A stretch of DNA of 64,000 bases from Pseudomonas fluorescens (GCF_000968015.1 NZ_LACH01000012.1:29770-93769), one strand, 5' to 3'; counted from the stretch's first letter, positions 44,708 through 61,331 are shown. Program-made: numbers and translations. Notes: generated from the sequence alone by a model not told the origin.

Positions 44708-46813
44708 TCAGCCTTGTTTTTTGGTAACAGTTTCGACGATATGCGACGGAGCTGTATTGTATTTTTTGAATTCCATAGAGTAGCTTGCGCGACCTTGGGA
44801 CATGGAACGAACGTCGGTTGCGTAACCGAACATCTCACCCAACGGAACCTCGGCGCGAATCACTTTGCCGGAAACCGTGTCTTCCATACCCAGGATCATG
44901 CCGCGACGACGGTTAAGGTCGCCCATCACGTCACCCATATAGTCTTCAGGCGTAACAACCTCTACCGCCATGATCGGCTCAAGCAACTCACCACCGCCCT
45001 TCTGGGCCAGTTGCTTGGTCGCCATGGAAGCAGCCACCTTAAACGCCATCTCGTTGGAGTCGACGTCGTGGTAGGAACCATCAAACACGGTAGCCTTCAG
45101 GCCGATCAGCGGATAGCCGGCAACAACGCCGTTCTTCATCTGCTCTTCGATACCCTTTTGGATAGCCGGGATGTATTCCTTAGGAACCACACCACCCACT
45201 ACTTCGTTCAGGAATTGCAGACCTTCCTGACCTTCGTCAGCAGGAGCAAAACGAATCCAGCAGTGACCGAACTGGCCACGACCGCCGGATTGGCGAACGA
45301 ACTTGCCTTCAATTTCGCAGCTCTTCGTGATGCGCTCACGGTACGAAACTTGAGGCTTACCGATGTTGGCTTCGACGTTGAACTCACGGCGCATCCGGTC
45401 AACCAGGATGTCCAGGTGCAACTCGCCCATGCCGGAGATGATCGTTTGACCAGTCTCTTCATCAGTCTTGACGCGGAAAGACGGGTCTTCCTGAGCAAGT
45501 TTGCCCAGAGCGATACCCATTTTTTCCTGGTCGTCCTTGGTCTTAGGCTCTACGGCAACCGAAATAACCGGCTCCGGGAAGTCCATGCGAACCAGGATGA
45601 TTGGCTTGTCAGCGTTGCACAAAGTTTCACCAGTGGTGACGTCCTTCATGCCGATCAAGGCCGCGATGTCACCAGCGCGTACTTCCTTGATTTCTTCACG
45701 GGCGTTTGCGTGCATTTGCACCATACGACCCACGCGCTCTTTCTTGCCTTTAACCGAGTTGATCACGCCGTCGCCGGAGGCCAACACGCCCGAGTAAACT
45801 CGAACAAAGGTCAAGGTACCCACGAATGGGTCGGTAGCGATCTTGAACGCCAGAGCCGAGAACGGCTCGCTGTCGTCTGCGTGACGCTCCATTTCCTTGG
45901 TCTCGTCATCCGGGTCAGTACCCTTGATGGCAGGAATGTCGGTAGGAGCAGGCAAGTAGTCGATAACGGCGTCGAGAACCAGGGGAACACCCTTGTTCTT
46001 GAAGGAAGAACCACAAACAGCCAGAACGATCTCACCAGCGATAGTACGCTGACGCAGAGCGGCCTTGATTTCCGCGTTGGTGAGTTCTTCACCCTCGAGG
46101 TACTTGTTCATCAGCTCTTCGCTGGCTTCAGCCGCAGCTTCAACCATGTTGCCGCGCCATTCGTCAGCCAATTCCTGCAGTTCAGCAGGGATAGGCTTGC
46201 GAACTGGAACCATGCCTTTGTCAGAGTCATTCCAGTAAACAGCTTCCATAGCGATCAGATCGATCTGACCCTGGAAGTTGTCTTCGGAACCGATAGCCAA
46301 CTGGATTGGCACCGGAGTGTGACCCAGACGCTGCTTGATCTGACCGATCACGCGCAGGAAGTTCGCACCAGCACGGTCCATCTTGTTTACGTAAACAAGA
46401 CGTGGAACGCCGTACTTGTTGGCTTGACGCCATACGGTTTCCGACTGAGGCTCAACGCCCGAGGTACCGCAGAACACAACGACCGCGCCGTCGAGAACAC
46501 GCAGGGAACGCTCAACTTCAATAGTGAAGTCAACGTGGCCCGGGGTGTCGATGACGTTGAAGCGGTATTGGTCTTTATGCTGCTTCTCGGAACCCTGCCA
46601 GAAGGCGGTAATAGCAGCAGAAGTAATGGTAATACCACGCTCCTGCTCCTGCACCATCCAGTCTGTGGTCGCGGCGCCGTCATGCACCTCGCCCATTTTG
46701 TGACTTTTGCCGGTGTAAAAAAGGACGCGCTCGGTGGTGGTGGTTTTACCAGCATCCACGTGAGCAACGATACCGATGTTACGGTAGCGATTAATCGGTG
46801 TTGTACGAGCCAT
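44708..46813 (-). CDS. fusA: Elongation factor G
   Basis: EF-G drives tRNA-mRNA translocation with GTP. The 701-residue protein has [20 protein letters not shown] (G1), [20 protein letters not shown] (G3), VNKMDRAG (G4) and the C-terminal domains III-V. Gene order rpsL-rpsG-fusA-tuf is the standard str operon. It corresponds to the main fusA (fusA1) of Pseudomonas, judging by its location. Confidence 0.98.
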   Translation of the reverse strand: MARTTPINRYRNIGIVAHVDAGKTTTTERVLFYTGKSHKMGEVHDGAATTDWMVQEQERGITITSAAITAFWQGSEKQHKDQYRFNVIDTPGHVDFTIEVERSLRVLDGAVVVFCGTSGVEPQSETVWRQANKYGVPRLVYVNKMDRAGANFLRVIGQIKQRLGHTPVPIQLAIGSEDNFQGQIDLIAMEAVYWNDSDKGMVPVRKPIPAELQELADEWRGNMVEAAAEASEELMNKYLEGEELTNAEIKAALRQRTIAGEIVLAVCGSSFKNKGVPLVLDAVIDYLPAPTDIPAIKGTDPDDETKEMERHADDSEPFSALAFKIATDPFVGTLTFVRVYSGVLASGDGVINSVKGKKERVGRMVQMHANAREEIKEVRAGDIAALIGMKDVTTGETLCNADKPIILVRMDFPEPVISVAVEPKTKDDQEKMGIALGKLAQEDPSFRVKTDEETGQTIISGMGELHLDILVDRMRREFNVEANIGKPQVSYRERITKSCEIEGKFVRQSGGRGQFGHCWIRFAPADEGQEGLQFLNEVVGGVVPKEYIPAIQKGIEEQMKNGVVAGYPLIGLKATVFDGSYHDVDSNEMAFKVAASMATKQLAQKGGGELLEPIMAVEVVTPEDYMGDVMGDLNRRRGMILGMEDTVSGKVIRAEVPLGEMFGYATDVRSMSQGRASYSMEFKKYNTAPSHIVETVTKKQG

Positions 46814-46843
46814 AAAGCCCTCGCAAAATTAGTGACGCTAAAA

Positions 46844-47335
<492 letters not shown>

Positions 47336-47432
47336 TCAGGTTCGCTCGGAATCGGTGCCCTTTCGGGACGCCTCCGACCTTACTCTTATCGACTCAGAAA
47401 AATAGAAAATCAGTTTTTACAAAAAGCCACTA

Positions 47433-47804
47433 CTACTTAGGCTTCTTGGTACCGTACTTCGAGCGACCCTGGTTACGACCTTTAACGCCGGAAGTATCCA
47501 AAGAACCGCGTACGGTGTGGTAACGAACACCTGGCAAGTCTTTTACACGACCGCCGCGGATCAGTACCACGCTGTGCTCTTGCAGGTTGTGGCCTTCACC
47601 GCCGATGTACGAGGAAACCTCGAAACCGTTGGTCAGACGCACACGGCATACTTTACGCAGTGCCGAGTTAGGTTTTTTCGGCGTGGTGGTATACACACGG
47701 GTGCATACGCCACGACGTTGCGGGCAGTTCTGCAGCGCAGGCACGTCGGATTTCTCGACGATACGCTTACGCGGCTGACGTACCAGCTGGTTGATAGTTG
47801 CCAT
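47433..47804 (-). CDS. rpsL: 30S ribosomal protein S12 (uS12)
   Basis: The 123-residue protein has the decoding loops [20 protein letters not shown], with Lys43, and [17 protein letters not shown], with Lys88. Both lysines are wild-type, so streptomycin resistance by rpsL change is not expected. The Asp after Lys88 is the residue beta-methylthiolated by RimO, a step assisted by YcaO in E. coli (a YcaO fusion is at 10840-13044). It is the first gene of the str operon, behind its own promoter and leader hairpin. Confidence 0.98.
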   Translation of the reverse strand: MATINQLVRQPRKRIVEKSDVPALQNCPQRRGVCTRVYTTTPKKPNSALRKVCRVRLTNGFEVSSYIGGEGHNLQEHSVVLIRGGRVKDLPGVRYHTVRGSLDTSGVKGRNQGRSKYGTKKPK

Positions 47805-47858
47805 CTACTAGCTCCACTGTTGTCTTGCGACGCTATTGTCTTGCAAGAAAAGCAAAAT

Positions 47859-47878
47859 GGCAGGAACGAATTCCCGCC
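47859..47878 (-). promoter_or_regulatory. rpsL leader hairpin with UUCG loop
   Basis: GGCGGGAA-TTCG-TTCCTGCC forms an 8-bp stem with a very stable UUCG tetraloop, in the untranslated leader about 55 nt before rpsL. Rfam contains a Pseudomonas rpsL leader family (rpsL_psuedo) that this may represent; not checked. Confidence 0.7.
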
Positions 47879-47895
47879 AAATTTAGGGGTACAAG

Positions 47896-47924
47896 AGTCT
47901 AAAGAGGATCTTGCCCCCAGTCAA
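47896..47924 (-). promoter_or_regulatory. Promoter of the str operon (rpsL)
   Basis: TTGACT and TAGACT are separated by 17 bp on the minus strand, about 90 bp before the rpsL ATG, in the 216-bp gap after rpoC. No strong terminator was seen after rpoC, so some read-through into rpsL is likely. Confidence 0.8.
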
Positions 47925-48020
47925 GGCAAGGCCCCGACCTCCCCACTCATCCAACCTCGACAAATTGTCTCGATTCGATGAACGGAATGGCCAGGGCCTT
48001 ACGCTCATTTACCGCAGAAC

Positions 48021-51000
48021 TCAGTTACCGCTCGAGTTCAGCGCTTCGGTCAGTGCAGCTTCCACTTCACTGGCGCTTACGCGCAACGGTTTGTCAGCAT
48101 CACGGCGGCGCTTGCGCTCGCTGTGATAAGCCAGGCCGGTACCAGCCGGGATCAGACGACCAACGACTACGTTTTCTTTCAGGCCGCGCAGGTAATCGCG
48201 CTTGCCGGTTACCGCCGCTTCGGTCAGTACGCGAGTGGTTTCCTGGAAGGAAGCCGCCGAGATGAACGATTCGGTGGACAACGACGCCTTGGTGATACCT
48301 AACAGCACGCGAGTGAACTTGGAAACGAATTTCTCGTCGCCAGCCAGACGCTCGTTCTCTACCAGAACGTGAGTCAATTCCATCTGGTCGCCCTTGATGA
48401 AACTGGAATCGCCGGATTCAGCGATCTCAACTTTACGCAGCATCTGACGCAGGATGGTCTCGATGTGCTTGTCGTTGATCTTCACGCCTTGCAGACGATA
48501 AACGTCCTGGATCTCGTTCACGATGTACTTGGCCAGCGCACTCACACCCAGCAGACGCAGGATGTCGTGTGGATCGCTCGGGCCGTCGGAGATAACTTCG
48601 CCGCGGTTTACCTGTTCGCCTTCGAAGACGTTCAGGTGACGCCACTTCGGAATCAGCTCTTCGTACGGATCGCTACCGTCGTTCGGGGTAATGACCAGAC
48701 GGCGCTTGCCTTTGGTCTCTTTACCGAACGCGATGGTGCCGCTGACTTCAGCCAGAATCGAGGCTTCTTTCGGACGACGGGCTTCGAACAAGTCGGCAAC
48801 ACGCGGCAGACCACCGGTGATGTCACGGGTTTTCGAAGTCTCTTGCGGAATACGAGCGATAACATCACCGATCGCGATTTTCGCACCGTCCGCTACACCG
48901 ACCAGGGCGTTAGCAGGCAGGAAGTACTGAGCAATTACGTCGGTACCCGGCAGCAAGAGATCCTTGCCGTTGTCATCAACCATCTTCACAGCAGGACGGA
49001 TATCTTTACCGGCAGCTGGACGGTCTTTGGCGTCGAGTACTTCAATGTTGGTCATACCGGTCAATTCGTCAGTCTGACGTTTGATCGTGATGCCTTCTTC
49101 CATGCCCACGTAGGTCACGGTACCTTTCATTTCGGTAACGATTGGGTGAGTGTGCGGATCCCACTTGGCCACGATTGCGCCAGCGTCGACCTTGTCACCT
49201 TCTTTAACCGAAATCACAGCACCGTACGGCAGCTTGTAACGCTCGCGCTCACGACCGAAGTCATCAGCGATTGCCAGCTCACCGGAACGGGACACAGCAA
49301 CCAGGCAACCATCCACTCGCTCAACGTGCTTCAGGTTGTGCAGACGGACGGTACCGCCATTCTTCACCTGAACGCTGTCCGCAGCGGAGGTCCGGCTTGC
49401 CGCACCACCGATGTGGAACGTACGCATGGTCAGCTGGGTACCCGGCTCACCGATGGACTGGGCAGCAATAACGCCGACCGCTTCACCGATGTTCACCTGG
49501 TGACCACGAGCCAAGTCACGGCCGTAGCACTTGGCGCAAATGCCGTAGCGGGTTTCGCAGCTGATCGGCGAACGCACGATCACTTCGTCGATGCTGTTCA
49601 GCTCGATGAACTCGACCCACTTCTCGTCTACCAGCGTGCCGGCAGGAACGATGATTTCTTCGGTACCTGGCTTGAACACGTCACGGGCGATAACACGACC
49701 CAATACGCGCTCACCCAGCGGCTCAACAACGTCACCGCCTTCAATGTGCGGAGTCATTACCAGGCCATGTTCGGTGCCGCAATCGATCTCGGTTACTACC
49801 AGATCCTGCGCCACGTCTACCAGACGACGAGTCAGGTAACCGGAGTTCGCAGTTTTCAACGCGGTATCCGCCAAACCTTTACGAGCACCGTGAGTGGAGA
49901 TGAAGTACTGAAGTACGCTCAAACCTTCACGGAAGTTCGCCGTAATCGGCGTTTCGATGATGGAACCGTCCGGCTTGGCCATCAGGCCACGCATACCGGC
50001 GAGCTGACGGATCTGCGCAGCAGAACCCCGTGCGCCCGAGTCGGCCATCATGTACATCGAGTTGAAGGATTCCTGGTCGACTTCGACACCATGACGGTCG
50101 ATGACTTTCTCTTTCGAGAGGTTGGCCATCATCGCCTTGGAAACTTCGTCGTTCGCCTTGGACCAAAGGTCGATCACTTTGTTGTACTTCTCGCCCTGGG
50201 TTACCAGGCCGGAGGCGTACTGACTTTCGATCTCTTTCACTTCGTCGGTAGCAGCACCGATGATGCGGGCTTTTTCATCCGGGATAACGAAGTCGTTAAC
50301 ACCGATGGAAACGCCGGAAATGGTCGAATAGGCAAAACCGGTGTACATCAACTGGTCAGCGAAGATCACGGTCTCTTTCAAACCAACCACGCGGTAGCAC
50401 TGGTTGATCAGCTTGGAGATCGCCTTTTTCTTCATCGGCTGGTTGACGACGTCGTATGACAGGCCAGGTGGAACAACCTGGAACAACAGCGCACGGCCGA
50501 CAGTGGTGTCGACGATACGGGTGTTCTTGACGCTGCCACCATCACGATCGTTGACGGTTTCGTTGATCCGCACTTTGACCTTGGCGTGCAGTGCGGCTTC
50601 GCCGGCACGGAACACACGGTCAACTTCTTGCAGATCCGCGAATACACGACCTTCGCCCTTGGCGTTGATCGCTTCACGAGTCATGTAGTACAGACCCAAT
50701 ACAACGTCCTGCGACGGAACGATGATTGGCTCACCGTTGGCTGGCGACAGAATGTTGTTAGTCGACATCATCAACGCACGCGCTTCCAACTGGGCTTCCA
50801 GTGTCAGCGGTACGTGCACGGCCATTTGGTCGCCGTCGAAGTCGGCGTTGTACGCGGCACAGACCAACGGGTGCAGCTGGATAGCCTTACCTTCGATCAG
50901 TACCGGTTCAAACGCCTGGATACCCAGACGGTGAAGGGTCGGTGCACGGTTGAGGAGAACCGGGTGTTCACGGATCACTTCAGCGAGAACGTCCCAAACC

Positions 51001-52220
51001 TCAGGCAGCTCGCGCTCGACCATCTTCTTGGCAGCTTTGATGGTGGTAGCGAGACCACGCATTTCCAGCTTGCCGAAAATGAACGGCTTGAACAGCTCGA
51101 GAGCCATCTTCTTCGGCAGACCGCACTGATGCAGACGCAGAGTCGGACCTACGGTAATTACCGAACGACCGGAGTAGTCAACACGCTTACCGAGCAAGTT
51201 CTGACGGAAACGACCCTGTTTACCCTTGATCATGTCAGCCAGGGATTTCAGAGGACGCTTGTTGGAACCGGTGATAGCGCGGCCACGACGACCGTTATCG
51301 AGCAGTGCATCGACAGCTTCCTGCAACATACGCTTTTCGTTGCGCACGATGATGTCCGGAGCGGACAGATCAAGCAGGCGCTTCAAGCGGTTGTTACGGT
51401 TGATCACTCGACGATACAGATCGTTGAGGTCGGAAGTCGCGAAGCGACCGCCATCCAGCGGGACCAGTGGACGCAGATCTGGCGGCAGAACCGGCAGAAC
51501 GGTCAGCACCATCCACTCTGGAAGGTTGCCGGAACCCTGGAAGGCTTCCATCAACTTCAGACGCTTGGACAGCTTCTTGATTTTGGTTTCGGAGTTGGTT
51601 TGCGGAATTTCTTCACGCAGACGACCAATCTCGTGCTCCAGATCGATAGCGTGCAGCAGCTCACGTACAGCCTCGGCACCCATGCGGGCATCGAAATCGT
51701 CGCCAAACTCTTCCAGCGCTTCGAAGTACTGCTCATCGTTGAGCAGCTGGCCTTTTTCAAGGGTGGTCATGCCTGGATCGATAACGACATAGCTCTCGAA
51801 GTAGAGAACGCGTTCGATATCACGCAGGGTCATGTCCATCAGCAAGCCGATACGCGACGGCAGCGATTTCAGGAACCAGATGTGGGCAACTGGGGAGGCC
51901 AGTTCGATGTGCGCCATGCGCTCACGACGAACTTTAGCCAGCGCGACTTCAACGCCGCACTTCTCGCAGATCACACCACGGTGCTTCAAGCGCTTGTACT
52001 TACCGCACAGGCACTCGTAATCCTTTACCGGGCCAAAGATCTTGGCGCAGAACAGGCCGTCACGCTCAGGTTTGAACGTACGGTAGTTGATGGTTTCCGG
52101 CTTTTTAACTTCACCGAACGACCACGAACGGATCATCTCAGGCGATGCCAATCCAATACGGATGGCGTCGAACTCTTCGACTTGACCCTGGTTTTTCAGC
52201 AAATTCAGTAGGTCTTTCAA
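48021..52220 (-). CDS. rpoC: DNA-directed RNA polymerase subunit beta-prime
   Basis: The 1399-residue subunit has the N-terminal zinc ribbon (YECLCGKY...[10 protein letters not shown]), the active-site magnesium loop [20 protein letters not shown], the bridge helix/trigger-loop region and the second zinc site [20 protein letters not shown]. The start codon is TTG at 52220 with an excellent AGGAGG seven bases before it; other bacteria use GTG or ATG. It follows rpoB by 64 bp. Confidence 0.99.
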   Translation of the reverse strand: MKDLLNLLKNQGQVEEFDAIRIGLASPEMIRSWSFGEVKKPETINYRTFKPERDGLFCAKIFGPVKDYECLCGKYKRLKHRGVICEKCGVEVALAKVRRERMAHIELASPVAHIWFLKSLPSRIGLLMDMTLRDIERVLYFESYVVIDPGMTTLEKGQLLNDEQYFEALEEFGDDFDARMGAEAVRELLHAIDLEHEIGRLREEIPQTNSETKIKKLSKRLKLMEAFQGSGNLPEWMVLTVLPVLPPDLRPLVPLDGGRFATSDLNDLYRRVINRNNRLKRLLDLSAPDIIVRNEKRMLQEAVDALLDNGRRGRAITGSNKRPLKSLADMIKGKQGRFRQNLLGKRVDYSGRSVITVGPTLRLHQCGLPKKMALELFKPFIFGKLEMRGLATTIKAAKKMVERELPEVWDVLAEVIREHPVLLNRAPTLHRLGIQAFEPVLIEGKAIQLHPLVCAAYNADFDGDQMAVHVPLTLEAQLEARALMMSTNNILSPANGEPIIVPSQDVVLGLYYMTREAINAKGEGRVFADLQEVDRVFRAGEAALHAKVKVRINETVNDRDGGSVKNTRIVDTTVGRALLFQVVPPGLSYDVVNQPMKKKAISKLINQCYRVVGLKETVIFADQLMYTGFAYSTISGVSIGVNDFVIPDEKARIIGAATDEVKEIESQYASGLVTQGEKYNKVIDLWSKANDEVSKAMMANLSKEKVIDRHGVEVDQESFNSMYMMADSGARGSAAQIRQLAGMRGLMAKPDGSIIETPITANFREGLSVLQYFISTHGARKGLADTALKTANSGYLTRRLVDVAQDLVVTEIDCGTEHGLVMTPHIEGGDVVEPLGERVLGRVIARDVFKPGTEEIIVPAGTLVDEKWVEFIELNSIDEVIVRSPISCETRYGICAKCYGRDLARGHQVNIGEAVGVIAAQSIGEPGTQLTMRTFHIGGAASRTSAADSVQVKNGGTVRLHNLKHVERVDGCLVAVSRSGELAIADDFGRERERYKLPYGAVISVKEGDKVDAGAIVAKWDPHTHPIVTEMKGTVTYVGMEEGITIKRQTDELTGMTNIEVLDAKDRPAAGKDIRPAVKMVDDNGKDLLLPGTDVIAQYFLPANALVGVADGAKIAIGDVIARIPQETSKTRDITGGLPRVADLFEARRPKEASILAEVSGTIAFGKETKGKRRLVITPNDGSDPYEELIPKWRHLNVFEGEQVNRGEVISDGPSDPHDILRLLGVSALAKYIVNEIQDVYRLQGVKINDKHIETILRQMLRKVEIAESGDSSFIKGDQMELTHVLVENERLAGDEKFVSKFTRVLLGITKASLSTESFISAASFQETTRVLTEAAVTGKRDYLRGLKENVVVGRLIPAGTGLAYHSERKRRRDADKPLRVSASEVEAALTEALNSSGN

Positions 52221-52284
52221 GGCCTTTCCTCCTGGCGGAGCAGAGAGCGGGCAATCCTGCCCCGCTCTCGATTCGCGTCACGTG

Positions 52285-56358
<4,074 letters not shown>

Positions 56359-56503
56359 CAGCGTTCCCCAGCTTGGTCACCTGCTTGTTTGGCCCCTCCC
56401 GACGGGAGCAGCCAGAAAATCGTGCAAACCCCATGGTTTGCGCCACCGCATCGGGTGGTTACAGCTCGTTATCAGCACCGACCCAGTCGGCTGCCAATAA
56501 CGG

Positions 56504-56532
56504 AAAAAGGCCGGTGGCAAGAGCCACCAGCC
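56504..56532 (-). terminator. rplL-rpoB attenuator
   Basis: Minus-strand stem GGCTGGTGGC/GCCACCGGCC with loop TCTT followed by TTTTTCC lies 47 bp after rplL. As in E. coli it should lower rpoBC expression relative to the ribosomal genes. The rest of the 220-bp gap up to rpoB shows no gene. Confidence 0.85.
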
Positions 56533-56578
56533 ATCAGCCTTTCGCTTAACGCTCGGGCTGGAGACGCAAAGTCGATGC

Positions 56579-56944
56579 TTATTTCAGCTCGACTTTAGCG
56601 CCTGCTTCTTCCAGAGTGGCTTTTGCTTTGTCAGCTGCGTCTTTCGAAACAGCTTCCAGAACAACGCCTGGAGCGCCGTCAACTACAGCCTTGGCTTCTT
56701 TCAGGCCCAGACCGGTCAGTTCACGTACTGCCTTGATCACGTTAACTTTCTTCTCGCCAGCTTCCAGCAGCATGACGTTGAATTCAGTTTGTTCTTCAAC
56801 AACGGCAGCGACAGCAGCTGGACCAGCGGAAGCAGCGGCAGCGGAAACGCCGAACTTCTCTTCCATGGCCTTGATCAGCTCAACGATTTCCAGAACGGAT
56901 TTTTCGCCGATTGCTTCGATGATTTGGTCGTTAGTCAGAGACAT
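56579..56944 (-). CDS. rplL: 50S ribosomal protein L7/L12 (bL12)
   Basis: The 121-residue stalk protein has an N-terminal dimer helix ([20 protein letters not shown]), an Ala-rich hinge ([19 protein letters not shown]) and the C-terminal factor-binding domain ([20 protein letters not shown]). It recruits EF-Tu and EF-G. It lies 80 bp after rplJ. Confidence 0.99.
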   Translation of the reverse strand: MSLTNDQIIEAIGEKSVLEIVELIKAMEEKFGVSAAAASAGPAAVAAVVEEQTEFNVMLLEAGEKKVNVIKAVRELTGLGLKEAKAVVDGAPGVVLEAVSKDAADKAKATLEEAGAKVELK

Positions 56945-57024
56945 GACTATAAATTCCTGTATTGGGGTGACAGCCTACGCGGCCATCGAAATAAACAATA
57001 AACGCTGAAAGGAGTCGCTCAGCC

Positions 57025-57525
57025 TTAGGCTGCGGCAGCTTCTTTCTGGTCGCGAAGAGCCGCCAGAGTACGAGCCAATTTGCTGGTTGCGCCTTGAATC
57101 ACGCTCATCAGCTGAGAAATTGCTTCGTCACGGGTCGGCAGGCTTGCCAGTACGTCGATCTGATTAGCTGCGAGGAACTTGCCCTCGAACGCAGCTGCCT
57201 TGATCTCGAACTTATCCTGACCTTTTGCGAACTCTTTGAAGATACGAGCAGCAGCGCCCGGATGATCTTTGGAGAATGCAATCAAGGTCGGGCCAGTGAA
57301 CACGTCGTTGAGCACGTCATATTGAGTGCCAGCAACGGCGCGCTTGAGCAGGGTGTTACGTACAACACGTACGTAAACGCCAGCTTCACGAGCCTCTTTA
57401 CGGAGTCCGGTCATAGCGCCTACTGTTACGCCACGGGCATCAGCCACGACAGCGGACAGAGCAACTTGGGCAGCCTTGTTGACTTCAGCGACGATGGCCT
57501 TCTTGTCTTCAAGTTTAATTGCCAC
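57025..57525 (-). CDS. rplJ: 50S ribosomal protein L10 (uL10)
   Basis: The 166-residue stalk base begins [20 protein letters not shown]; its C-terminal helix ([19 protein letters not shown]) binds L12 dimers. In many bacteria the L10-L12 complex represses its own mRNA by binding a leader; such a leader is visible here at about 57580-57715. Confidence 0.98.
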   Translation of the reverse strand: MAIKLEDKKAIVAEVNKAAQVALSAVVADARGVTVGAMTGLRKEAREAGVYVRVVRNTLLKRAVAGTQYDVLNDVFTGPTLIAFSKDHPGAAARIFKEFAKGQDKFEIKAAAFEGKFLAANQIDVLASLPTRDEAISQLMSVIQGATSKLARTLAALRDQKEAAAA

Positions 57526-57579
57526 GGGAAAAACTCCTGCTTGTTACCGTTTCATCCAACCGAGGCCAGATGTCGTTTT

Positions 57580-57715
57580 GGTGTCTGATTCGGTAAGGAA
57601 CCGGGAGCACCATCTGCGTAGGCTTGAGGTTTAAGACTTGCGTCGCCTACGGTCTTGGATAGCCCCCGCCAGGCAGGGACCCCAATCTTTCAATTGGCGC
57701 AATCGCTTGCGCCAA
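57580..57715 (-). ncRNA. Probable L10 leader (autoregulatory element before rplJ)
   Basis: The 198-bp gap between rplA and rplJ holds the hairpin TTGGCGCA/TGCGCCAA near 57695-57715 and long complementary segments around GACCGTAGGCGACGCAAGTC and CCTCAAGCCTACG. This fits the place and shape of the L10-binding leader. Exact limits are uncertain. Confidence 0.55.
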
Positions 57716-57723
57716 CCTGTGTC

Positions 57724-58419
57724 TTACGCGTCGAGCGAGCCTTGGTCGATGACCAGGCCTGGACCCATAGTGGTGCTCAGGGTAACGCGCTTGACGTAAA
57801 TACCTTTCGAGGAAGCTGGCTTGATACGCTTCAGATCAGCGATCAGGGCTTCAACGTTTTCCTTCAGCTTGACGGCGTCGAAGCCGACCTTGCCAACGGA
57901 GGTGTGGATGATGCCGTTTTTGTCGGTGCGATAACGAACCTGACCAGCCTTGGCGTTCTTAACCGCGGTAGCTACGTCTGGCGTTACGGTGCCGACTTTA
58001 GGGTTAGGCATCAGGCCACGAGGGCCCAGGATCTGACCCAACTGACCAACAACGCGCATTGCATCCGGGGATGCGATAACTACGTCATAGTTCAGGTCGC
58101 CGCCTTTCATTTCGGCAGCCAGATCGTCCATACCTACACGGTCAGCGCCGGCAGCCAAAGCGGCCTCAGCAGCTGGACCTTGGGTGAACACTGCAACGCG
58201 AACAGTCTTGCCAGTGCCGTGTGGCAGCACAGTAGCGCTACGAACGACCTGGTCGGATTTACGCGGGTCAACGCCCAAGTTTACAGCAACGTCAAACGAC
58301 TCGCTGAACTTGACGGTCGACAGCTCTGCCAGCAGAGCAGCAGCGTCTACAAAGTTGTAGGATTTGCCTGCTTCGATTTTGCCGGCGATAGCCTTTTGAC
58401 GCTTGGTCAACTTAGCCAT
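57724..58419 (-). CDS. rplA: 50S ribosomal protein L1 (uL1)
   Basis: The 231-residue L1 protein has [20 protein letters not shown] at the N-terminus, the [20 protein letters not shown] signature and the C-terminal [16 protein letters not shown]. It forms the mobile stalk that releases deacylated tRNA; in E. coli it represses rplKA. It overlaps the rplK stop by 1 bp. Confidence 0.98.
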   Translation of the reverse strand: MAKLTKRQKAIAGKIEAGKSYNFVDAAALLAELSTVKFSESFDVAVNLGVDPRKSDQVVRSATVLPHGTGKTVRVAVFTQGPAAEAALAAGADRVGMDDLAAEMKGGDLNYDVVIASPDAMRVVGQLGQILGPRGLMPNPKVGTVTPDVATAVKNAKAGQVRYRTDKNGIIHTSVGKVGFDAVKLKENVEALIADLKRIKPASSKGIYVKRVTLSTTMGPGLVIDQGSLDA

Positions 58420-58850
58420 TACACACCCTCCACGTTAAGGCCCATGCTACGAGCAGAACCGGCGATAGTACGCACGGCCGCGTCCATATCAGCTGCAGTC
58501 AGATCCGCGTTTTTGGTTTTCGCGATTTCTTCCAGCTGAGCACGGGTAACGGTGCCAACCTTAACGGTGTTCGGACGAGCGGAACCGCTAGTCAGACCAG
58601 CAGCTTTCTTCAGCAGAACCGAAGCAGGTGTGGATTTGGTTTCGAAAGTGAAGCTACGGTCGCTGTAGACAGTGATGATCACTGGAGTCGGCAGACCTGG
58701 TTCAATACCCTGAGTACGGGCGTTGAAAGCCTTGCAGAATTCCATGATGTTCACGCCGTGCTGACCCAGAGCAGGACCAACAGGTGGGCTTGGGTTAGCC
58801 TGAGCGGCCTTCACTTGCAGCTTGATGTAAGCGGTAATCTTCTTGGCCAT
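58419..58850 (-). CDS. rplK: 50S ribosomal protein L11 (uL11)
   Basis: The 143-residue protein starts [20 protein letters not shown] and ends [14 protein letters not shown]. With helix 43/44 rRNA it forms the GTPase-associated centre, needed for RelA activation and targeted by thiostrepton. The ATG at 58850 is the family start; an in-frame start four codons upstream is less likely. It lies 117 bp after nusG behind a terminator-like hairpin. Confidence 0.98.
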   Translation of the reverse strand: MAKKITAYIKLQVKAAQANPSPPVGPALGQHGVNIMEFCKAFNARTQGIEPGLPTPVIITVYSDRSFTFETKSTPASVLLKKAAGLTSGSARPNTVKVGTVTRAQLEEIAKTKNADLTAADMDAAVRTIAGSARSMGLNVEGV

Positions 58851-58921
58851 GAGGCACTCCAATTACGGGTTCGAACGCCTCGAAAGGCTCCCCGGTTACT
58901 TGCGCGTTTATCCCAGTGACG

Positions 58922-58952
58922 ACAAAACCCCACAGCCTAGGGCTGCGGGGTT
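58922..58952 (-). terminator. Terminator/attenuator between nusG and rplK
   Basis: Minus-strand stem AACCCCGCAGCC/GGCTGTGGGGTT followed by TTGTC, 15 bp after nusG. Confidence 0.8.
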
Positions 58953-58967
58953 GGGATGCTTGCTCAG

Positions 58968-59501
58968 CTAGACTTTTTCGACCTGGCTGAACTCTAGCTC
59001 TACCGGAGTAGAGCGACCGAAAATGAGCACTGCCACTTGAATCCGGCTCTTCTCGTAGTTAACTTCTTCGACCGTGCCAGTAAAGTCGGCAAACGGACCG
59101 TCATTGACACGTACCGACTCACCTGGCTCGAACAACGTCTTCGGCTTCGGCTTGTCGCTACCATCAGCAACGCGACGCAGAATCGCTTCTGCCTCTTTAT
59201 CTGTGATAGGTGCAGGCTTATCAGCAGTACCGCCGATAAAACCCATCACCCGAGGAGTATCCTTGACCAAGTGCCAAGTACCCTCATTCATGTCCATCTG
59301 AACCAGCACATAACCTGGGAAGAATTTGCGCTCGCTTTTGCGTTTCTGGCCATTACGCATTTCAACCACTTCTTCAGTGGGAACCAGAATTTCGCCAAAG
59401 CCATCTTCCATGCCAGCCAGCTTTACGCGCTCTACCAACGAGCGCATGACATGCTTCTCGTAACCGGAGTAAGCATGCACAACGTACCAACGCTTAGCCA
59501 C
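58968..59501 (-). CDS. nusG: Transcription termination/antitermination protein NusG
   Basis: The 177-residue protein has the NGN domain ([40 protein letters not shown]) and the C-terminal KOW domain ([20 protein letters not shown]). It binds RNA polymerase, couples it to ribosomes through S10 and helps Rho. The start codon is GTG at 59501, 9 bp after secE. Confidence 0.98.
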   Translation of the reverse strand: MAKRWYVVHAYSGYEKHVMRSLVERVKLAGMEDGFGEILVPTEEVVEMRNGQKRKSERKFFPGYVLVQMDMNEGTWHLVKDTPRVMGFIGGTADKPAPITDKEAEAILRRVADGSDKPKPKTLFEPGESVRVNDGPFADFTGTVEEVNYEKSRIQVAVLIFGRSTPVELEFSQVEKV

Positions 59502-59510
59502 GGGACACCC

Positions 59511-59879
59511 TTAGCCGACAATCAAGGAAACAAGCCAACCGAGCAGGGAATCAAGCCCCCACAACAGCAACGCCATAACCAGTACAACAGCCACAACGAT
59601 CAACGTGGTCTGCGTGGTTTCTTGGCGAGTTGGCCATACGACTTTACGAATCTCGGTACGAGCTTCCTTAACCAGTACAAAGAAAGACTTGCCCTTGACT
59701 GTTTGCAGGCCTACAAAGGCAGCTACAGCAGCAATGACGAGCAAAGCTAGTACGCGGTACAGGATCGGCGAAGCAGAGTAATACTGATTGCCAACAACGC
59801 CAACAACCACCAAAGCGACTACTACTAGCCACTTGAGCAGATCGAAGCGAGAGCCTTGAGCTTCAGCTTTAGGAGTCAT
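59511..59879 (-). CDS. secE: Preprotein translocase subunit SecE
   Basis: The 122-residue protein has three membrane spans, as in E. coli; the conserved amphipathic and third-span region VLVKEARTEIRKVVWPTRQE is present and clamps SecY. It is co-transcribed with nusG and lies 45 bp after tRNA-Trp. Confidence 0.97.
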   Translation of the reverse strand: MTPKAEAQGSRFDLLKWLVVVALVVVGVVGNQYYSASPILYRVLALLVIAAVAAFVGLQTVKGKSFFVLVKEARTEIRKVVWPTRQETTQTTLIVVAVVLVMALLLWGLDSLLGWLVSLIVG

Positions 59880-59924
59880 CTATGAAGATCCTGTGAAAAG
59901 AAAGCCAGACACACCAAGTGAATC

Positions 59925-60000
59925 TGGCAGGTCAGGAGGGAATCGAACCCCCAACCTACGGTTTTGGAGACCGTCGCTCTGCCAATTGAGCTACTGACCT
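59925..60000 (-). tRNA. tRNA-Trp (CCA anticodon)
   Basis: The minus strand gives a 76-nt cloverleaf: acceptor AGGTCAG/CTGACCT, anticodon loop CTCCAAA, T-arm GGTTCGATTCC, and an encoded 3' CCA. It lies between tuf and secE, as in E. coli and P. aeruginosa. Confidence 0.98.
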
Positions 60001-60053
60001 AAAACAAAATCAGGCCGACCATTATGCCGGCCCGAAAAAGACATTACAACAAC

Positions 60054-61247
60054 TTACTCGATAACCTTAGCAACGACACCAGCGCCGACGGTACGACCGC
60101 CTTCACGAATGGCGAAACGCAGACCATCTTCCATTGCGATGGTTTTGATCAGAGTGACCGTCATTTGAACGTTATCACCTGGCATCACCATTTCAACGCC
60201 TTCCGGCAGTTCGCAGTTACCGGTCACGTCGGTGGTCCGGAAGTAGAACTGTGGACGGTAGCCTTTGAAGAACGGCGTATGACGACCGCCCTCTTCCTTG
60301 CTCAGAACGTAAACTTCAGCGGTGAACTTGGTATGCGGCTTAACAGTGCCTGGCTTGACCAGAACCTGGCCACGCTCAACATCATCACGCTTGGTACCAC
60401 GCAGCAATACGCCGCAGTTCTCGCCAGCACGACCTTCGTCGAGCAGCTTGCGGAACATTTCAACACCAGTGCAAGTAGTTTTGACAGTGTCACGAAGACC
60501 AACAATCTCAACTTCTTCCTGAATGCGGACAATGCCACGCTCAACACGACCGGTCACAACTGTACCGCGACCAGAGATCGAGAAAACATCCTCGATCGGC
60601 ATCAGGAACGGCTTATCAATAGCACGCTCAGGCTGCGGAATGTAGCTATCCAGAGTCTCGACCAACTTCTTGACGGCAGTAGTGCCCATCTCGTTGTCAT
60701 CTTGACCATTCAGCGCCATCAGCGCCGAACCAATGATGATCGGAGTGTCATCACCTGGGAAATCGTAAGTGCTCAGCAGGTCGCGCACTTCCATCTCAAC
60801 CAGCTCCAGCAGCTCCGCATCATCAACCATGTCAGCCTTGTTCAGGAAGACAACGATGTACGGAACGCCAACCTGGCGGGACAGAAGGATGTGCTCACGG
60901 GTTTGCGGCATCGGACCATCAGCGGCCGAGCAAACCAGAATCGCGCCATCCATCTGAGCAGCACCGGTAATCATGTTTTTTACGTAGTCGGCGTGACCTG
61001 GACAGTCAACATGTGCGTAGTGGCGCACGGCCGAATCGTACTCAACGTGAGCGGTGTTGATGGTAATACCACGAGCTTTTTCTTCAGGGGCGCTATCGAT
61101 TTTGTCGAAGTCAACCTTTGCCGAACCGAAAACCTCGGAGCAGACGCGGGTCAAAGCAGCAGTCAGAGTAGTTTTACCGTGATCGACGTGACCAATGGTA
61201 CCTACGTTGACGTGAGGCTTATTACGTTCGAACTTTTCCTTAGCCAT
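60054..61247 (-). CDS. tuf: Elongation factor Tu, copy downstream of the tRNA cluster
   Basis: The 397-residue protein has the same GTPase motifs as the str copy ([20 protein letters not shown]) but differs at about 29 positions, for instance ERNKPH for DRTLPH at residues 7-12 and [10 protein letters not shown] for [10 protein letters not shown] in domain 2. It starts with ATG at 61247. It is co-transcribed with tRNA-Tyr, -Gly and -Thr, so tRNA processing probably frees its mRNA. Many gammaproteobacteria keep both copies nearly identical, so this divergence is notable. Confidence 0.98.
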   Translation of the reverse strand: MAKEKFERNKPHVNVGTIGHVDHGKTTLTAALTRVCSEVFGSAKVDFDKIDSAPEEKARGITINTAHVEYDSAVRHYAHVDCPGHADYVKNMITGAAQMDGAILVCSAADGPMPQTREHILLSRQVGVPYIVVFLNKADMVDDAELLELVEMEVRDLLSTYDFPGDDTPIIIGSALMALNGQDDNEMGTTAVKKLVETLDSYIPQPERAIDKPFLMPIEDVFSISGRGTVVTGRVERGIVRIQEEVEIVGLRDTVKTTCTGVEMFRKLLDEGRAGENCGVLLRGTKRDDVERGQVLVKPGTVKPHTKFTAEVYVLSKEEGGRHTPFFKGYRPQFYFRTTDVTGNCELPEGVEMVMPGDNVQMTVTLIKTIAMEDGLRFAIREGGRTVGAGVVAKVIE

Positions 61248-61331
61248 CAAAATCACCCCTAGGAGAAGAATTGAGCAGGTCAAACAAGCCATTAAAACAA
61301 AGGCAGATATTTTCATATCTGCCTTGTTATA

